Shown: one piece after another, positions 25,184-33,799 of the stretch
How positions within the stretch are numbered: the first letter of the stretch is position 1
Layout of the letters: every line of letters begins with the position of its first letter
Assembly (NCBI GenBank): GCA_964654855.1
Contig: CAZZJS010000005.1
Coordinates: forward strand, 150,801 to 214,800
Length of the DNA stretch: 64,000 nucleotides
DNA from: JALZUV01 sp964654855
GTDB taxonomy: Bacteria > Pseudomonadota > Alphaproteobacteria > Rickettsiales > JALZUV01
Reading direction: 5' to 3'
Translations under genes and position numbers: made by a program
Notes under the pieces: generated by a model
Databases searched by the model: none
What the model was told of the DNA's origin: nothing
What the model saw: only the letters and a program-made list of their open reading frames with translations

Positions 25184-26731
25184 ATGAAAACTGATTTCCT
25201 CGTTATTGGTTCTGGGATTGCGGGCTTGTGGTATGCGTTGCGCATGGCCGAGTATGGGCGGGTGACGGTGATCACTAAAAAGAATAAGGCAGAATCGAAC
25301 ACGAACTATGCGCAAGGCGGTATTGCCGCGGTGATGTCTCCGTTGGATAGCTTTGAGAGCCATATTGAAGATACGCTCAGCGCCGGTGCAGGTATTTGTG
25401 ACCGAGCGGTGGTCGATCAAGTGGTGCGTGAGGGTCCTGATTGTATCCACGAGTTGATTGAGATGGGGGCGCGTTTTAGCCGTAAAGATGGCGAGATGCA
25501 TCTGGGGCGTGAGGGCGGCCATTCGGCACATCGCATTATCCACCATGCAGATATGACGGGACGTGAGATTGAGCGTGTACTGCTCAAAGAAATGGCCGCC
25601 AGCGAGAATATCACGCTGTTGGAGCATCATTATTGCGTGGATTTATTGGTGGAAAATGGGCGCTGTAACGGGGCTTTAGTGTTGGATACGAAAGCAGATG
25701 AGCTATTTAATCTTACCGCGGTGACGACGCTGCTTGGTTCAGGTGGTTCGGGTCGTTTATTTCAGCATACGACCAATCCGGCAGTCGCCACAGGTGATGG
25801 TACGGCAATGGCATGGCGCGCAGGTGCGAAGATTGCCAATATGGAATTTGTACAGTTTCATCCGACGAGTCTTTATCATGAGGGCAAAAGTGTGTTTCTC
25901 ATTTCAGAAGCGGTGCGCGGGGCAGGGGCGTTTCTCATCAATAAGGATGGCGAGCGGTTCATGCAGGGTTATCACCCGCTGGGCGATTTGGCTCCGCGCG
26001 ATATTGTCGCTCGCGGTATTGATGAGCAGCTCAAGACTCGCGGTGATGAATGTGTGTATTTAGATGCAACTTATCTAGCGAAAACAGAGATTAAATCTCA
26101 CTTCCCTAATATCGCTGAGACCTGTTTGAAATATGGCGTTGATATGATGAAGCAGCCGATTCCGGTGGTGCCTGCCGCGCATTATCAATGTGGTGGAGTG
26201 GTGACGGGTAAGCAGGCGCGCACCAGCTTAACAGCATTGCTTGCATGTGGCGAAGTGACCTATACGGGCTTGCATGGTGCGAATCGTTTGGCCAGTAATT
26301 CGTTGCTAGAGGCTTTGGTATTTAGCACGCATGCGGTGGAGGCTTCGTTAGAGGAGTTTAATCAAGCGACGAAGCGTGTCGAGCCAGAGAAGGTGATTCG
26401 TGCTGGGCGTGAAAATGTAGATGCTAAACGAGTGGAACAGTTTCGCCAAGCGTTGCGGGAGCTAATGTGGAAACAAGTTGGCATTGTTCGCCGTGTTGAG
26501 GTGTTGCAGCAAACGGCACAGCATCTATTAGAGTTATCGGCTAAAGTTGAGGCGTTATATGATGCTCATGCGGTGACGGTAGAACTCTGCGAGTTGCGTA
26601 ATTTAGTACAAGTAGCAAGCATGGTGGTGGATTCTGCCTTGATGCGTAAAGAGAGTCGTGGTTTACATTCTGTGAAAGATTACCCAGAATTATCTGTAGA
26701 ATTTGAACAACCGACGATTATTCAGAAATAG
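25184..26731 (+). CDS. nadB: L-aspartate oxidase
   Basis: NadB is the FAD flavoenzyme that oxidises L-aspartate to iminoaspartate, the first step of de novo NAD synthesis. The 515 residues show the dinucleotide-binding VIGSGIAGLWYALRMAEYG at the N-terminus, NYAQGGIAAV, the active-site region GREGGHSAHRIIHHADMTG, QFHPTSL and the CGEVTYTGLHGANRLASNSLLEALV segment near 365-395. The usual partners nadA and nadC are not in the window. No Shine-Dalgarno is obvious; a structured-looking leader lies upstream. Confidence 0.95.
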   Translation: MKTDFLVIGSGIAGLWYALRMAEYGRVTVITKKNKAESNTNYAQGGIAAVMSPLDSFESHIEDTLSAGAGICDRAVVDQVVREGPDCIHELIEMGARFSRKDGEMHLGREGGHSAHRIIHHADMTGREIERVLLKEMAASENITLLEHHYCVDLLVENGRCNGALVLDTKADELFNLTAVTTLLGSGGSGRLFQHTTNPAVATGDGTAMAWRAGAKIANMEFVQFHPTSLYHEGKSVFLISEAVRGAGAFLINKDGERFMQGYHPLGDLAPRDIVARGIDEQLKTRGDECVYLDATYLAKTEIKSHFPNIAETCLKYGVDMMKQPIPVVPAAHYQCGGVVTGKQARTSLTALLACGEVTYTGLHGANRLASNSLLEALVFSTHAVEASLEEFNQATKRVEPEKVIRAGRENVDAKRVEQFRQALRELMWKQVGIVRRVEVLQQTAQHLLELSAKVEALYDAHAVTVELCELRNLVQVASMVVDSALMRKESRGLHSVKDYPELSVEFEQPTIIQK

Positions 26732-26740
26732 GAGAGAGTG

Positions 26741-27127
26741 GTGAGCGAATTGGAAACAGGAAAATGCCATTGCGGCGATGTGAAAGTTTCATTTGCGAAA
26801 GAAGCATTGTTTAAATTCTCCTGCCATTGCGATACGTGCCAAAAACTAGTAAGTGGCGGACGGTTGCTCGGCTTTGGTGTGCCAGAAGACAGTGTTTCCG
26901 TTGAAGGTGATGTAAGTTCTTACAATTATCCGGGCGGCAGCGGCAAGCCGATCACTTTATCTTTTTGTCCAAAATGCAGTACGCAAATGTTCGCCCGCCC
27001 TGAAGCGGTGGAGGGCGTGATGGTGATTCGTTCCAATGCGTTAGAAGACCCGAAAAGCTTTGTACCTGAAAAGTTCCTATTCCCTGAAGATTCTTGCGGC
27101 TGGGATTGCACTGAGATTGCATCATAA
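26741..27127 (+). CDS. GFA-family (CENP-V type) zinc protein
   Basis: The 128-residue protein has the Cys pattern of the glutathione-dependent formaldehyde-activating enzyme family: GKCHCGDV at the N-terminus, SCHCDTCQK at about residue 30, and FCPKCSTQMFA near 75, which together bind two zinc ions. Despite the family name most members have no proven activity. Two GTG starts are possible (26738 and 26741); the second has better spacing from GGAGA. It follows nadB by about 10 bp and may be cotranscribed. Confidence 0.8.
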   Translation: MSELETGKCHCGDVKVSFAKEALFKFSCHCDTCQKLVSGGRLLGFGVPEDSVSVEGDVSSYNYPGGSGKPITLSFCPKCSTQMFARPEAVEGVMVIRSNALEDPKSFVPEKFLFPEDSCGWDCTEIAS

Positions 27128-27154
27128 AAAAACCCCGCCGTCAAGGCAGGGTTT
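27125..27154 (-). terminator. Intrinsic terminator between the GFA gene and rpmA
   Basis: CCC-c-GCC (27133-27139) pairs with GGC-a-GGG (27145-27151), extended by A/T pairs, with a run of eight T on the minus strand. It ends the rplU-rpmA unit and, given the convergent layout, may also stop transcription of the GFA gene. Confidence 0.75.
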
Positions 27155-27180
27155 CATATTTCGTAAAGTCGCGGGCTTAA

Positions 27181-27441
27181 TTAAGCAGCAGCGCTTTCAA
27201 CCGATACGTACATGCGGCCTTTGGCTTTCTTCGCGAATTTGATTTGACCTTCTGTCAATGCGAAGAGGGTGTGGTCTTTACCCATACCAACATTAGCACC
27301 TGGGTAAACCTTAGTACCGCGTTGACGAATAATGATGTTACCAGGGATAACATGCTCGCCACCGTATTTTTTTACACCGAGGCGGCGACCTTCTGAATCG
27401 CGACCGTTATTGGAACTACCACCAGCTTTCTTGTGAGCCAT
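27181..27441 (-). CDS. rpmA: 50S ribosomal protein L27
   Basis: L27 sits near the peptidyl transferase centre of the 50S subunit. The 86-residue product starts with the conserved MAHKKAGGSSNNGRDSEGRR segment and includes KKYGGEHVIPGNIIIRQRG and VGMGKDHTLFAL. There is no N-terminal cleaved extension of the Firmicutes type. It follows rplU by 3 bp and is closed by the terminator at 27125-27154. Confidence 0.97.
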   Translation of the reverse strand: MAHKKAGGSSNNGRDSEGRRLGVKKYGGEHVIPGNIIIRQRGTKVYPGANVGMGKDHTLFALTEGQIKFAKKAKGRMYVSVESAAA

Positions 27442-27444
27442 GAG

Positions 27445-27918
27445 TTACTTCTCCTCTTTTTTCGCTGCAGGTTTCTTTGCTGCAGGTTTCTTTGTAGTGG
27501 ACTTTTTAGCCGCTGTTTTCTTTTCAGCTGTTTTAGCCGAAGCGGCCTTTTTCGCTTTCGCAGGAGCAGCTGCTTTCTTAGCTGCAGGCTTCTTTGCAGG
27601 TTCAACTTTATCCGTTTTGCCATCTGCGTCCGTTACTGAAAGGATGCGTAGCTTTGTGAAGAGCTGGCGATGGCCAATTTTACGACGGTAATTGTGACGA
27701 CGTTTCTTTTTGAAAACGATCACTTTTTTATCTTTATCTTGCTCTAGAATTTCAGCTTCTACTTTTGCTTTGTCAAGGCCAACCACTTTACCGCCAGCAG
27801 CGATAATGTCGTCAAAGCTTACTTTAGCACCCGCTTCGCCTTCTAGCTTTTCTACTTTTACGGTGTCGCCCGCTTTTGCGCGATACTGTTTTCCACCGGT
27901 TTTAAATACTGCGAACAT
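27445..27918 (-). CDS. rplU: 50S ribosomal protein L21 with Ala/Lys-rich C-terminal tail
   Basis: Residues 1-100 are normal L21 (MFAVFKTGGKQYRAKAGD, KVIVFKKKRRHNYRRKIGHRQ). The last 50 residues form a low-complexity histone-H1-like tail of Lys, Ala and Pro (KKPAAKK-type repeats), absent in E. coli but of a kind seen in other alphaproteobacteria. ATG at 27918 with GGAG upstream is chosen over an in-frame TTG at 27930. A similar tail is found on trigger factor in this window. Confidence 0.95.
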   Translation of the reverse strand: MFAVFKTGGKQYRAKAGDTVKVEKLEGEAGAKVSFDDIIAAGGKVVGLDKAKVEAEILEQDKDKKVIVFKKKRRHNYRRKIGHRQLFTKLRILSVTDADGKTDKVEPAKKPAAKKAAAPAKAKKAASAKTAEKKTAAKKSTTKKPAAKKPAAKKEEK

Positions 27919-28141
27919 AGTCGTCTCCAATAAATCTCAGGCGGGCAATATATACAGAAAGGCTGCGCTGTCAATGGGGGGATTCGATTATTTCATCAGT
28001 ATTATTGCTTTTGAACAGAGATGGATACGTACACACCTATAGCACGAATAAGGTGAAGTATAGCACTTATAACGAGAAATTAATTGTATATATAAACCTA
28101 TAGGTGTATTGATAATCTAGTAACAACTTAAGGGCGTATAG

Positions 28142-29547
28142 ATGTTTAATGCAACGATTATGGTTTCAGATTCTGAGGTTGAGTCACGTACGCTACTGGC
28201 AGATGTCTTGGAAAACCGACTTGGGTATAAGGTAGTATCAGTTTCGAACGGCTCTCAGGTTATTGAGTCTTTATATGAGCAGCATGATCCCATGCCGGAA
28301 GTTATATTGATGGATGTAGCACCTGACCTCGCTGATGTGTCTAATTCACTCATTCAGTTACGGTTACGTTTTCCTTACCTTCCTGTTATTGCGATGACCA
28401 ATTATGGCGATATGAAGCAAGCAGCACGGGCATTAGAAGCGGGTGCGATGGATTTTATGTCGCGTCCAGTTTCTCATAAACGGTTACAAGTGGGCATTGA
28501 TAATGCCATTAAGCAGCACCGTCTTGCGTCAGAAGTATCACGTTTGCGACGAGAGCAAGCGATGGGTGGTGATTTAAATTTTTTCCTGCAGATAATATAT
28601 GGCTGAAACGCTTAACGAATCAAAATTCCGGCTCCGATAAGCCTTTGTTACTATGTGGTGAGGTAGGTTTAGGTAAGGAGGCGTTAGCGCGAGCGATTCA
28701 TCTGAAAAGCTTGCGTAAAGAGCAGCCTTTTGTGTCGGTCTGTTGTAACTCTTTGGCTGAAGCACAGATATGGTCGGTGCTGTTTGGAGCGAAGGAAGCT
28801 TCGAACCAGCCTATTTCGCTTTCTGGAAAGGTAGCAGGGGCGCTTGGTGGCACTCTCTTTCTAGATGAGCTACATACGCTTCCAACAGCGGTACAAATCC
28901 ATCTAATGAAGGTGATTAAATTATCTGCAGAGCGCAGTCCCTTGCGCGAAAATAGAGGAAAGAAGGGAATCCGTTTGCTGGCGGGCAGCGGGCTAGAACT
29001 GTCAGAGCTACGTAAGTCAGGTATATTGATACGAGACTTGATGGATCATTTATCTGGCGAGCTAGTGACTCTATCGCCTTTGCGGGAATCAAAAGAGGAT
29101 ATTGCCGCTTTGGCGCGTCATTTTACGGAGCGCTTTGCGCTGCATGAAAATCCCAATGTGCATGAAATTACCGATCAAGCGGTTCAGTTATTGCAGTCCT
29201 ATGATTGGCCAGGGAATGTGCTTGAGCTGGAAAGGGTGATTTTTCGTGCGGTGATTTTATCGGAAGATTCGGTCATCGATGTAGAGCATATTTTGCCTTA
29301 TATGCCGCCTTCTTTTGTGCCGGAGTTTAGCGTGAATGGTATGTAAGATACGATGATGCGTTCGCGCCGTATGCCGCTTACCAACCAAAGTGGCGAAGTG
29401 CGCCGATTGCGAGATTTGGAAGCGGATATGATTAATTTCGCTTTGAATTTTTACGAGGGGCGTATTTCTGAAGTGGCACGCAAGCTCGGTATTGGGCGCT
29501 CGACGCTTTATCGCAAGCTGCATGATTTGGATATTAAAGTGGCTTAA
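28142..29547 (+). pseudogene. NtrC-type response regulator, broken by a frameshift and an in-frame stop
   Basis: Three consecutive fragments make one NtrC-family regulator. 28142-28606 encodes a receiver domain (phospho-acceptor Asp58 in EVILMDV). 28645-29346 is the AAA+ domain (Walker A GEVGLGKEALA, Walker B GGTLFLDEL). 29353-29547 encodes the Fis-type helix-turn-helix (RISEVARKLGIGRSTLYRKL). Receiver and AAA+ frames would join if the T6 run at about 28579-28584 had one more T. AAA+ and HTH are in the same frame but separated by TAA at 29344-29346. The GAFTGA loop that contacts sigma-54 is missing between LFG and GGTLFLDE, so even the intact protein would not be a classical sigma-54 activator. 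Two independent lesions favour a pseudogene, though the fragments are otherwise well kept. Confidence 0.8.
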
Positions 29548-29555
29548 GCCTAAGC

Positions 29556-30209
29556 CTAAATTTCGCGAGCAAACCAAACGACACGGCCAGTAATATCGGT
29601 TTCTTCTACCGTTCGTTCATGCGGGTGATATTGCGGATTATCCGATAAAATACGTATCGAAGGTGGGGTAGAGTGAGGTAAAAACTCCAACCGTTTAGCC
29701 ACAAGCCCCATGCCATCAAACATCACAAAAATACCAGGAGGAGAGGGGGTCTTCTTAGTAATATCAACCAAGATCATATCGCCTTTGCATAAGGTAGGCT
29801 CCATATTGTCGCCTTCGACAAAAATCATGCGTAGATCTTCGGGTTTAGCGTTTAAACGCTCTTTTACCCAACTTTTGCGGAAATAATAAGGTTCGCTTTC
29901 CTGCTCTTCAACAATCATAGTGCCGCCTTCATTCGTCACGGTGGTAAGCATGCGTGTCACCATCACATAGTCAGATTTCTCTTGTTGCGGGGCTGTGCCA
30001 TTTTCTAATCCCAATAAAGTAGAGAGGTCTACACCCAATACATGGCTGATGCGTACCATTTTGGCAGTGTTTGGATTGGTCGATTTTCCGTTTAAAATAT
30101 CATAAATGAAAGACGCGCGCACGTCAGACTGTTTGGCCAATTCCGCCGTATTCCATCCTTTTTTACGGATCGTTTCCTTGAGTCTATCTTTTAAGAGTGT
30201 TTCTGCCAT
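29556..30209 (-). CDS. XRE-family repressor with S24 (LexA/CI-like) C-terminal domain, catalytic Ser replaced
   Basis: Residues 1-65 form a CI-type helix-turn-helix (NTAELAKQSDVRASFIYDILNGKS). Residues 110-215 resemble the LexA/CI S24 dimerisation-protease domain: VEGDNMEPTLCKGDMILVD and GLVAKRLEFLP. The nucleophile Ser of the usual GDSMEP motif is Asn (residue 135) while the Lys (about residue 172) is kept, so self-cleavage after DNA damage should not occur. A repressor that responds to something else is likely. AT-rich TAAGAAA repeats upstream (30223-30281) may be its operators. Its 3' end lies 8 bp from the broken NtrC-type gene. Confidence 0.85.
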   Translation of the reverse strand: MAETLLKDRLKETIRKKGWNTAELAKQSDVRASFIYDILNGKSTNPNTAKMVRISHVLGVDLSTLLGLENGTAPQQEKSDYVMVTRMLTTVTNEGGTMIVEEQESEPYYFRKSWVKERLNAKPEDLRMIFVEGDNMEPTLCKGDMILVDITKKTPSPPGIFVMFDGMGLVAKRLEFLPHSTPPSIRILSDNPQYHPHERTVEETDITGRVVWFAREI

Positions 30210-30222
30210 GGAATATTTATAC

Positions 30223-30281
30223 TAAGAAATATCTTAAAAATCTATTCTATTTTTCTTACTTTCATATCTCATTATAAGAAA
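30223..30281. promoter_or_regulatory. TAAGAAA repeats, candidate operator of the XRE-S24 regulator
   Basis: TAAGAAATATCTTA at 30223-30236 is an imperfect palindrome just upstream of the repressor ATG. Further half-sites TTTCTTA (30252-30258) and TAAGAAA (30275-30281) form a second inverted pair in the same AT-rich gap. Position and symmetry suggest autoregulation; there is no direct proof. Confidence 0.4.
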
Positions 30282-30334
30282 CTTCACGTTTCGGAAGATA
30301 TTAAAGAAGATGGAATTAAATAAATCAGTTCTTG

Positions 30335-30350
30335 TTAAGAATTCAGTAAC
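30335..30350 (+). promoter_or_regulatory. Candidate CtrA site upstream of chpT
   Basis: TTAA (30335-30338), a 7-base spacer, then GTAAC (30346-30350, followed by CAT) matches the CtrA consensus TTAA-N7-TTAAC with one mismatch. It lies about 40 bp ahead of the chpT start. Confidence 0.45.
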
Positions 30351-30389
30351 CATCTCACGTTAGAGTAAACTTAAATAAGGGAAAAAATT

Positions 30390-31049
30390 ATGACCAATCA
30401 CGACTCTCGTTTAGCTGAAATGTTATGTACTCGCCTTTGTCACGATTTGACGGGGCCTATAGGGGCGCTCTCAAACGGGGCAGAGTTCTTGGCGGATGAA
30501 GACTTTAGCATGCAAGGGCAAGCGGTTGAGCTGATTAGTCAAAGTGCAGAACAAGCGGTGAATCGGTTGCAATTCTACCGTTCAGCTTATGGTCGGTTGA
30601 ATAACCCTGGTGAAGCGGTGCTTTCTGAGACAAAGCAGCTCATTGCTCAATTCTTTGCTGGTACCAAAGTTTCGCTCGATTGGCCTGATAATTTGACCGA
30701 TGCAATTGATGTTTCCGTCAGCCGTAAAATGGCACGCTTGCTACAGAATATGTCAATTATCGTATCTTCTACCCTCATTCGTGGTGGGATTGTGTCTATT
30801 CGTATTCAGCAAGAAGGTTCACGTAAGATTGTATCTGTATCAGCGAGTGGTTTGGCCGTTAAGTGGGATCAAGAGCATCAGCAAGTGATGGCTGGTAGCG
30901 TTGGAATTGCTGATATTCAACCAGCAACGGTTCAGCTTTACTATACGGTAAAATTAGCACAGGAACTGGGGGCAGATATTACGGCTAGCGCTACTGAAGA
31001 TAGCTTTGAGCTGCTTGCAGTGAAGGAAGTAGTAGCTGAATCCGCGTAA
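30390..31049 (+). CDS. chpT: ChpT, histidine phosphotransferase of the CckA-ChpT-CtrA relay
   Basis: ChpT passes phosphate from the hybrid kinase CckA to CtrA and CpdR. The 219-residue protein begins with the DHp-like helix carrying LCTRLCHDLTGPIGALSNGAEFL; the phospho-accepting His is residue 18. The C-terminal half is a degenerate HATPase-like fold that does not hydrolyse ATP (KMARLLQNMSIIVSSTLIRGG). Length fits the family. It stands convergent to ctrA, separated by a shared terminator, and has a candidate CtrA site upstream, implying feedback. Confidence 0.88.
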   Translation: MTNHDSRLAEMLCTRLCHDLTGPIGALSNGAEFLADEDFSMQGQAVELISQSAEQAVNRLQFYRSAYGRLNNPGEAVLSETKQLIAQFFAGTKVSLDWPDNLTDAIDVSVSRKMARLLQNMSIIVSSTLIRGGIVSIRIQQEGSRKIVSVSASGLAVKWDQEHQQVMAGSVGIADIQPATVQLYYTVKLAQELGADITASATEDSFELLAVKEVVAESA

Positions 31050-31070
31050 TACATCAAAATATCGCAAACG

Positions 31071-31103
31071 AAAAAAGCCGAGGATTTCTCCCCGGCTTTT
31101 TTT
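31071..31103. terminator. Bidirectional terminator between chpT and ctrA
   Basis: GCCGaGG (31077-31083) pairs with CCcCGGC (31090-31096), flanked by six A on one side and seven T on the other, so the hairpin serves both convergent genes. Confidence 0.85.
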
Positions 31104-31125
31104 ATTTGTTTGAAAACGAGCTAGA

Positions 31126-31845
31126 TTAAGCTGTTTCTTCTTCTTTTGATGTCGCAGTTGCTGCTGAACCTTCAGGTTCTTTTAGCACATAGCCACGGCC
31201 CCAAACAGTTTCGATATAGTTATCGCCACCAGAAGCAGTTTGTAATTTCTTACGAAGTTTACAAACGAATACGTCAATAATCTTCAGCTCAGGCTCATCA
31301 ATGCCGCCATAAAGGTGGTTGAGGAACATTTCTTTTGTGAGTGTTGAACCTTTACGCAAAGAGAGAAGTTCTACAATGCCATATTCTTTACTGGTAAGGT
31401 GTAGTGGCTTTTCATCCACTTCCACAGTACGAGTATCAAGGTTAACCGCCAGCTTACCTGTGCGGATGATAGATTCAGAATGGCCTTTCGAACGACGTAC
31501 AATTGCCTGAATACGGGCAATAAGTTCGCCTTTATTGAATGGCTTAGTGAGGTAATCATCTGCGCCATAGCCAAGGCCTTTAATTTTCTGTCCTGGGCCA
31601 GAAAGACCAGAAAGAATCAAAATTGGCGTAGCAACTTTTGCAGCACGGAAGCGACGTAGCACTTCGTAACCGTCAATATCTGGAAGCATCAAATCAAGGA
31701 TGATGATGTCATAATCGTAGATTTTACCGATCTCTAGGCCTTCTTCGCCAAGTTCAGTAGTATCACAAATAATACCTTCGGAAGCTAATGAGAGTTCAAT
31801 CGCTTTCGCGGTGGATGGATCGTCTTCAACGAGCAATACGCGCAT
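31126..31845 (-). CDS. ctrA: CtrA, cell-cycle master response regulator
   Basis: CtrA is the OmpR-type regulator that controls cell-cycle, flagellar and division genes in alphaproteobacteria. Residues 1-115 form the receiver (MRVLLVEDDPSTAKAIEL, phospho-acceptor Asp51 in IIILDLMLPDIDGYEVL, KPFNKGELIARI). Residues 135-225 form the winged helix (LHLTSKEYGIVELLSLRKG, DVFVCKLRKKL, ETVWGRGYVL). The C-terminus ends in an Ala/Glu tail rather than the AA degradation tag of Caulobacter, although it does end in Ala. Candidate CtrA sites lie in the upstream gap, shared with the divergent fliI. Confidence 0.96.
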   Translation of the reverse strand: MRVLLVEDDPSTAKAIELSLASEGIICDTTELGEEGLEIGKIYDYDIIILDLMLPDIDGYEVLRRFRAAKVATPILILSGLSGPGQKIKGLGYGADDYLTKPFNKGELIARIQAIVRRSKGHSESIIRTGKLAVNLDTRTVEVDEKPLHLTSKEYGIVELLSLRKGSTLTKEMFLNHLYGGIDEPELKIIDVFVCKLRKKLQTASGGDNYIETVWGRGYVLKEPEGSAATATSKEEETA

Positions 31846-31867
31846 TGTATACCCCTTTATAAACTAG

Positions 31868-31899
31868 TTAATACCCAAATAGTTAACCATATTCGTTAA
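31868..31899. promoter_or_regulatory. Cluster of CtrA half-sites between ctrA and fliI
   Basis: Three TTAA words at 31868, 31883 and 31896 include TTAACCAT (31883-31890), a known CtrA half-motif, followed by TTAAC at 31896. Spacings are 15 and 13 bp rather than the canonical 11. The position between ctrA and a flagellar operon fits CtrA autoregulation and control of fliI-fliJ. Confidence 0.45.
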
Positions 31900-31993
31900 C
31901 TTTTTACAATCCTAAAGTGGTTTAAGTCATCATTTATTAATATTTTGGGACTATATTACTTGCGTTGTAGCGAATTCACCCCACAATTAAACT

Positions 31994-33328
31994 ATGGCTG
32001 ACGGAGTTATAGCGGAAATAGAACGGGTTCCTACAACAGAGTATCGTGGAAAAGTCACTGCTGTGCGTGGACTTTTACTGCAATGTAGCGGGGTTACTTC
32101 TTTCCTTTCTATTGGTGATCGATGCGAAATTGTGCAACGTGCGCCGCATGATCCGATTATTTGTGAAGTAGTCGGGTTCGAGCAAGAAAACGCTCTCTTA
32201 ATGCCTTTTTCTTCCGCTGACGGTGTTCGTTTAGGCTCTACCGTTAGAGTGTTAGGGGCAAATTCTAGCATTTATCCGAATGAGAAATGGCTAGGCCGCG
32301 TGGTTGATGCAATGGGGCAGCCTGCGGATGATAAAGGGCCGTTAGCCCAAGGCCAAGATGCTTATTTGCTCAAAGCCAGTCCGCCTCAGGCCAACCGTCG
32401 TGAACGCGTGCAAGGCAAGGTTGATCTTGGTATTCGTGCGATTAACACCTTTCTTCCGATGTGCCGTGGACAACGTATGGGTATCTTTGCCGGTTCGGGC
32501 GTAGGTAAATCTATTATGATGTCGATGATTGCGAAATATTCTAGCGCCGATGTGAATGTGATTGGCCTGATCGGTGAGCGCGGTCGTGAGGTTCAGGAGT
32601 TTATTGAAGATAATCTGGGCGAAGAAGGAATGAAACGCTCGGTCGTGGTTGTGGCGACTTCGGCGGATTCAGCCTTAAAGCGTCGTCAATCTGCTTATGT
32701 GACTATGGCGATTGCCGAGTATTTCCGTGATCAGGGCAAAGAGGTGCTCTGCATGATGGATAGTGTGACCCGCTTTGCCATGGCACAGCGTGAAATTGGA
32801 TTATCTGCTGGTGAACCGCCAACCAGTAAAGGTTACACGCCAACTGTGTTTACCGAATTACCCAAGCTGTTAGAGCGCGCAGGGCCAGGTGAACCTGGGA
32901 AAGGAGCTATCACGGCGCTCTTTTCCGTTCTGGTAGAAGGAGATGATACGAATGAGCCGATCTCTGATGCGGTGCGTGGAATTTTAGATGGGCATATCAT
33001 GCTGGATCGTAAAATCGCGCAGCGTGGGCGTTTCCCTGCGATTAATATCCTGCATTCGGTTTCGCGTGCTTTGCCTCATTGTAATACGCAGGATGAAAAC
33101 GATCTATTAACCCAAGCGCGTGCTCTGATGACCACCTATGATGATATGGCGGAAATGATTCGCCTAGGAGCTTATAAGCAAGGCAGCAATAAGGACGTGG
33201 ATCAAGCCATCTTCTATCATCCGCTTTTTGAAGACTTCCTACGCCAAGCGATAGATGAGCATAGTAGCTTGCAGGAAGGATACGATAAATTGGCGAGTAT
33301 TTTGATGCAGCAAAGTGGGAATGAATGA
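31994..33328 (+). CDS. fliI: FliI, flagellar export ATPase
   Basis: FliI is the F1-beta-like hexameric ATPase of the flagellar type III export apparatus. The 444 residues show the Walker A GIFAGSGVGKS (about 162-172), GLIGERGREVQEF, Walker B region VLCMMDSVTRFAMAQRE and ILDGHIMLDRKIAQRGRFPAI. fliJ overlaps its end by 4 bp. Location next to ctrA is shared with other alphaproteobacteria as far as I recall, and indicates a flagellated host. Confidence 0.96.
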   Translation: MADGVIAEIERVPTTEYRGKVTAVRGLLLQCSGVTSFLSIGDRCEIVQRAPHDPIICEVVGFEQENALLMPFSSADGVRLGSTVRVLGANSSIYPNEKWLGRVVDAMGQPADDKGPLAQGQDAYLLKASPPQANRRERVQGKVDLGIRAINTFLPMCRGQRMGIFAGSGVGKSIMMSMIAKYSSADVNVIGLIGERGREVQEFIEDNLGEEGMKRSVVVVATSADSALKRRQSAYVTMAIAEYFRDQGKEVLCMMDSVTRFAMAQREIGLSAGEPPTSKGYTPTVFTELPKLLERAGPGEPGKGAITALFSVLVEGDDTNEPISDAVRGILDGHIMLDRKIAQRGRFPAINILHSVSRALPHCNTQDENDLLTQARALMTTYDDMAEMIRLGAYKQGSNKDVDQAIFYHPLFEDFLRQAIDEHSSLQEGYDKLASILMQQSGNE

Positions 33329-33735
33329 AGTCTCTGACCACATTGATTGACCTGAAGCAGCGTGAGCTAGATGAAAAACGTCGTGTATTAGTTCAGCTAG
33401 AAGAAGAGATGGATCGCCTCAATACGGATGAGAAAGCGTTAAAGGATGAACTAAAGCATGAAGCGAACTTAGCGGCCGCTCAGCCAGAAATGGCACGTTA
33501 TTTTGGAGAATTCGCTAAAGGGAATGAGAAAAAGCAAGAGGCTGTAGCTAAGGATAAAAAAGGACTGAATAAGCTGATAGGGCTTCAGCGTGATGCGATT
33601 ACTGCTGCCTTTGCTGAGTTGAAGCAAATGGAAATTGCTAAAGAAAAACACGATGAGGAAGAAGACGCCAACGCTACTCGCAAAGAAAATGCTGAGTTAG
33701 ATGAAATTGGTTTAAGAGGCTTTGCAGGAGATTAA
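33325..33735 (+). CDS. fliJ: FliJ-like flagellar export chaperone
   Basis: The 136-residue protein is a charged antiparallel coiled coil throughout (heptads from residue 5 to 115), the hallmark of FliJ, which sits in the FliI ring and hands chaperones to the export gate. Sequence conservation of FliJ is low, so the call leans on size, coiled coil, and the 4-bp overlap with fliI. Confidence 0.8.
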   Translation: MKSLTTLIDLKQRELDEKRRVLVQLEEEMDRLNTDEKALKDELKHEANLAAAQPEMARYFGEFAKGNEKKQEAVAKDKKGLNKLIGLQRDAITAAFAELKQMEIAKEKHDEEEDANATRKENAELDEIGLRGFAGD

Positions 33736-33740
33736 ATAAT

Positions 33741-33779
33741 AAAAAGCCGTCAAAGACCTTACAGGTGCATTGACGGCTT
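33741..33779 (-). terminator. Terminator hairpin between fliJ and a small convergent ORF
   Basis: AAGCCGTCAA (33744-33753) and TTGACGGCTT (33770-33779) form a perfect 10-bp stem with a 16-base loop. The T-rich tail is on the minus strand, past the end of the ORF at 33800; it may also stop fliJ transcripts. Confidence 0.65.
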
Positions 33780-33799
33780 GTGCAAAAGAAATTGAATTC

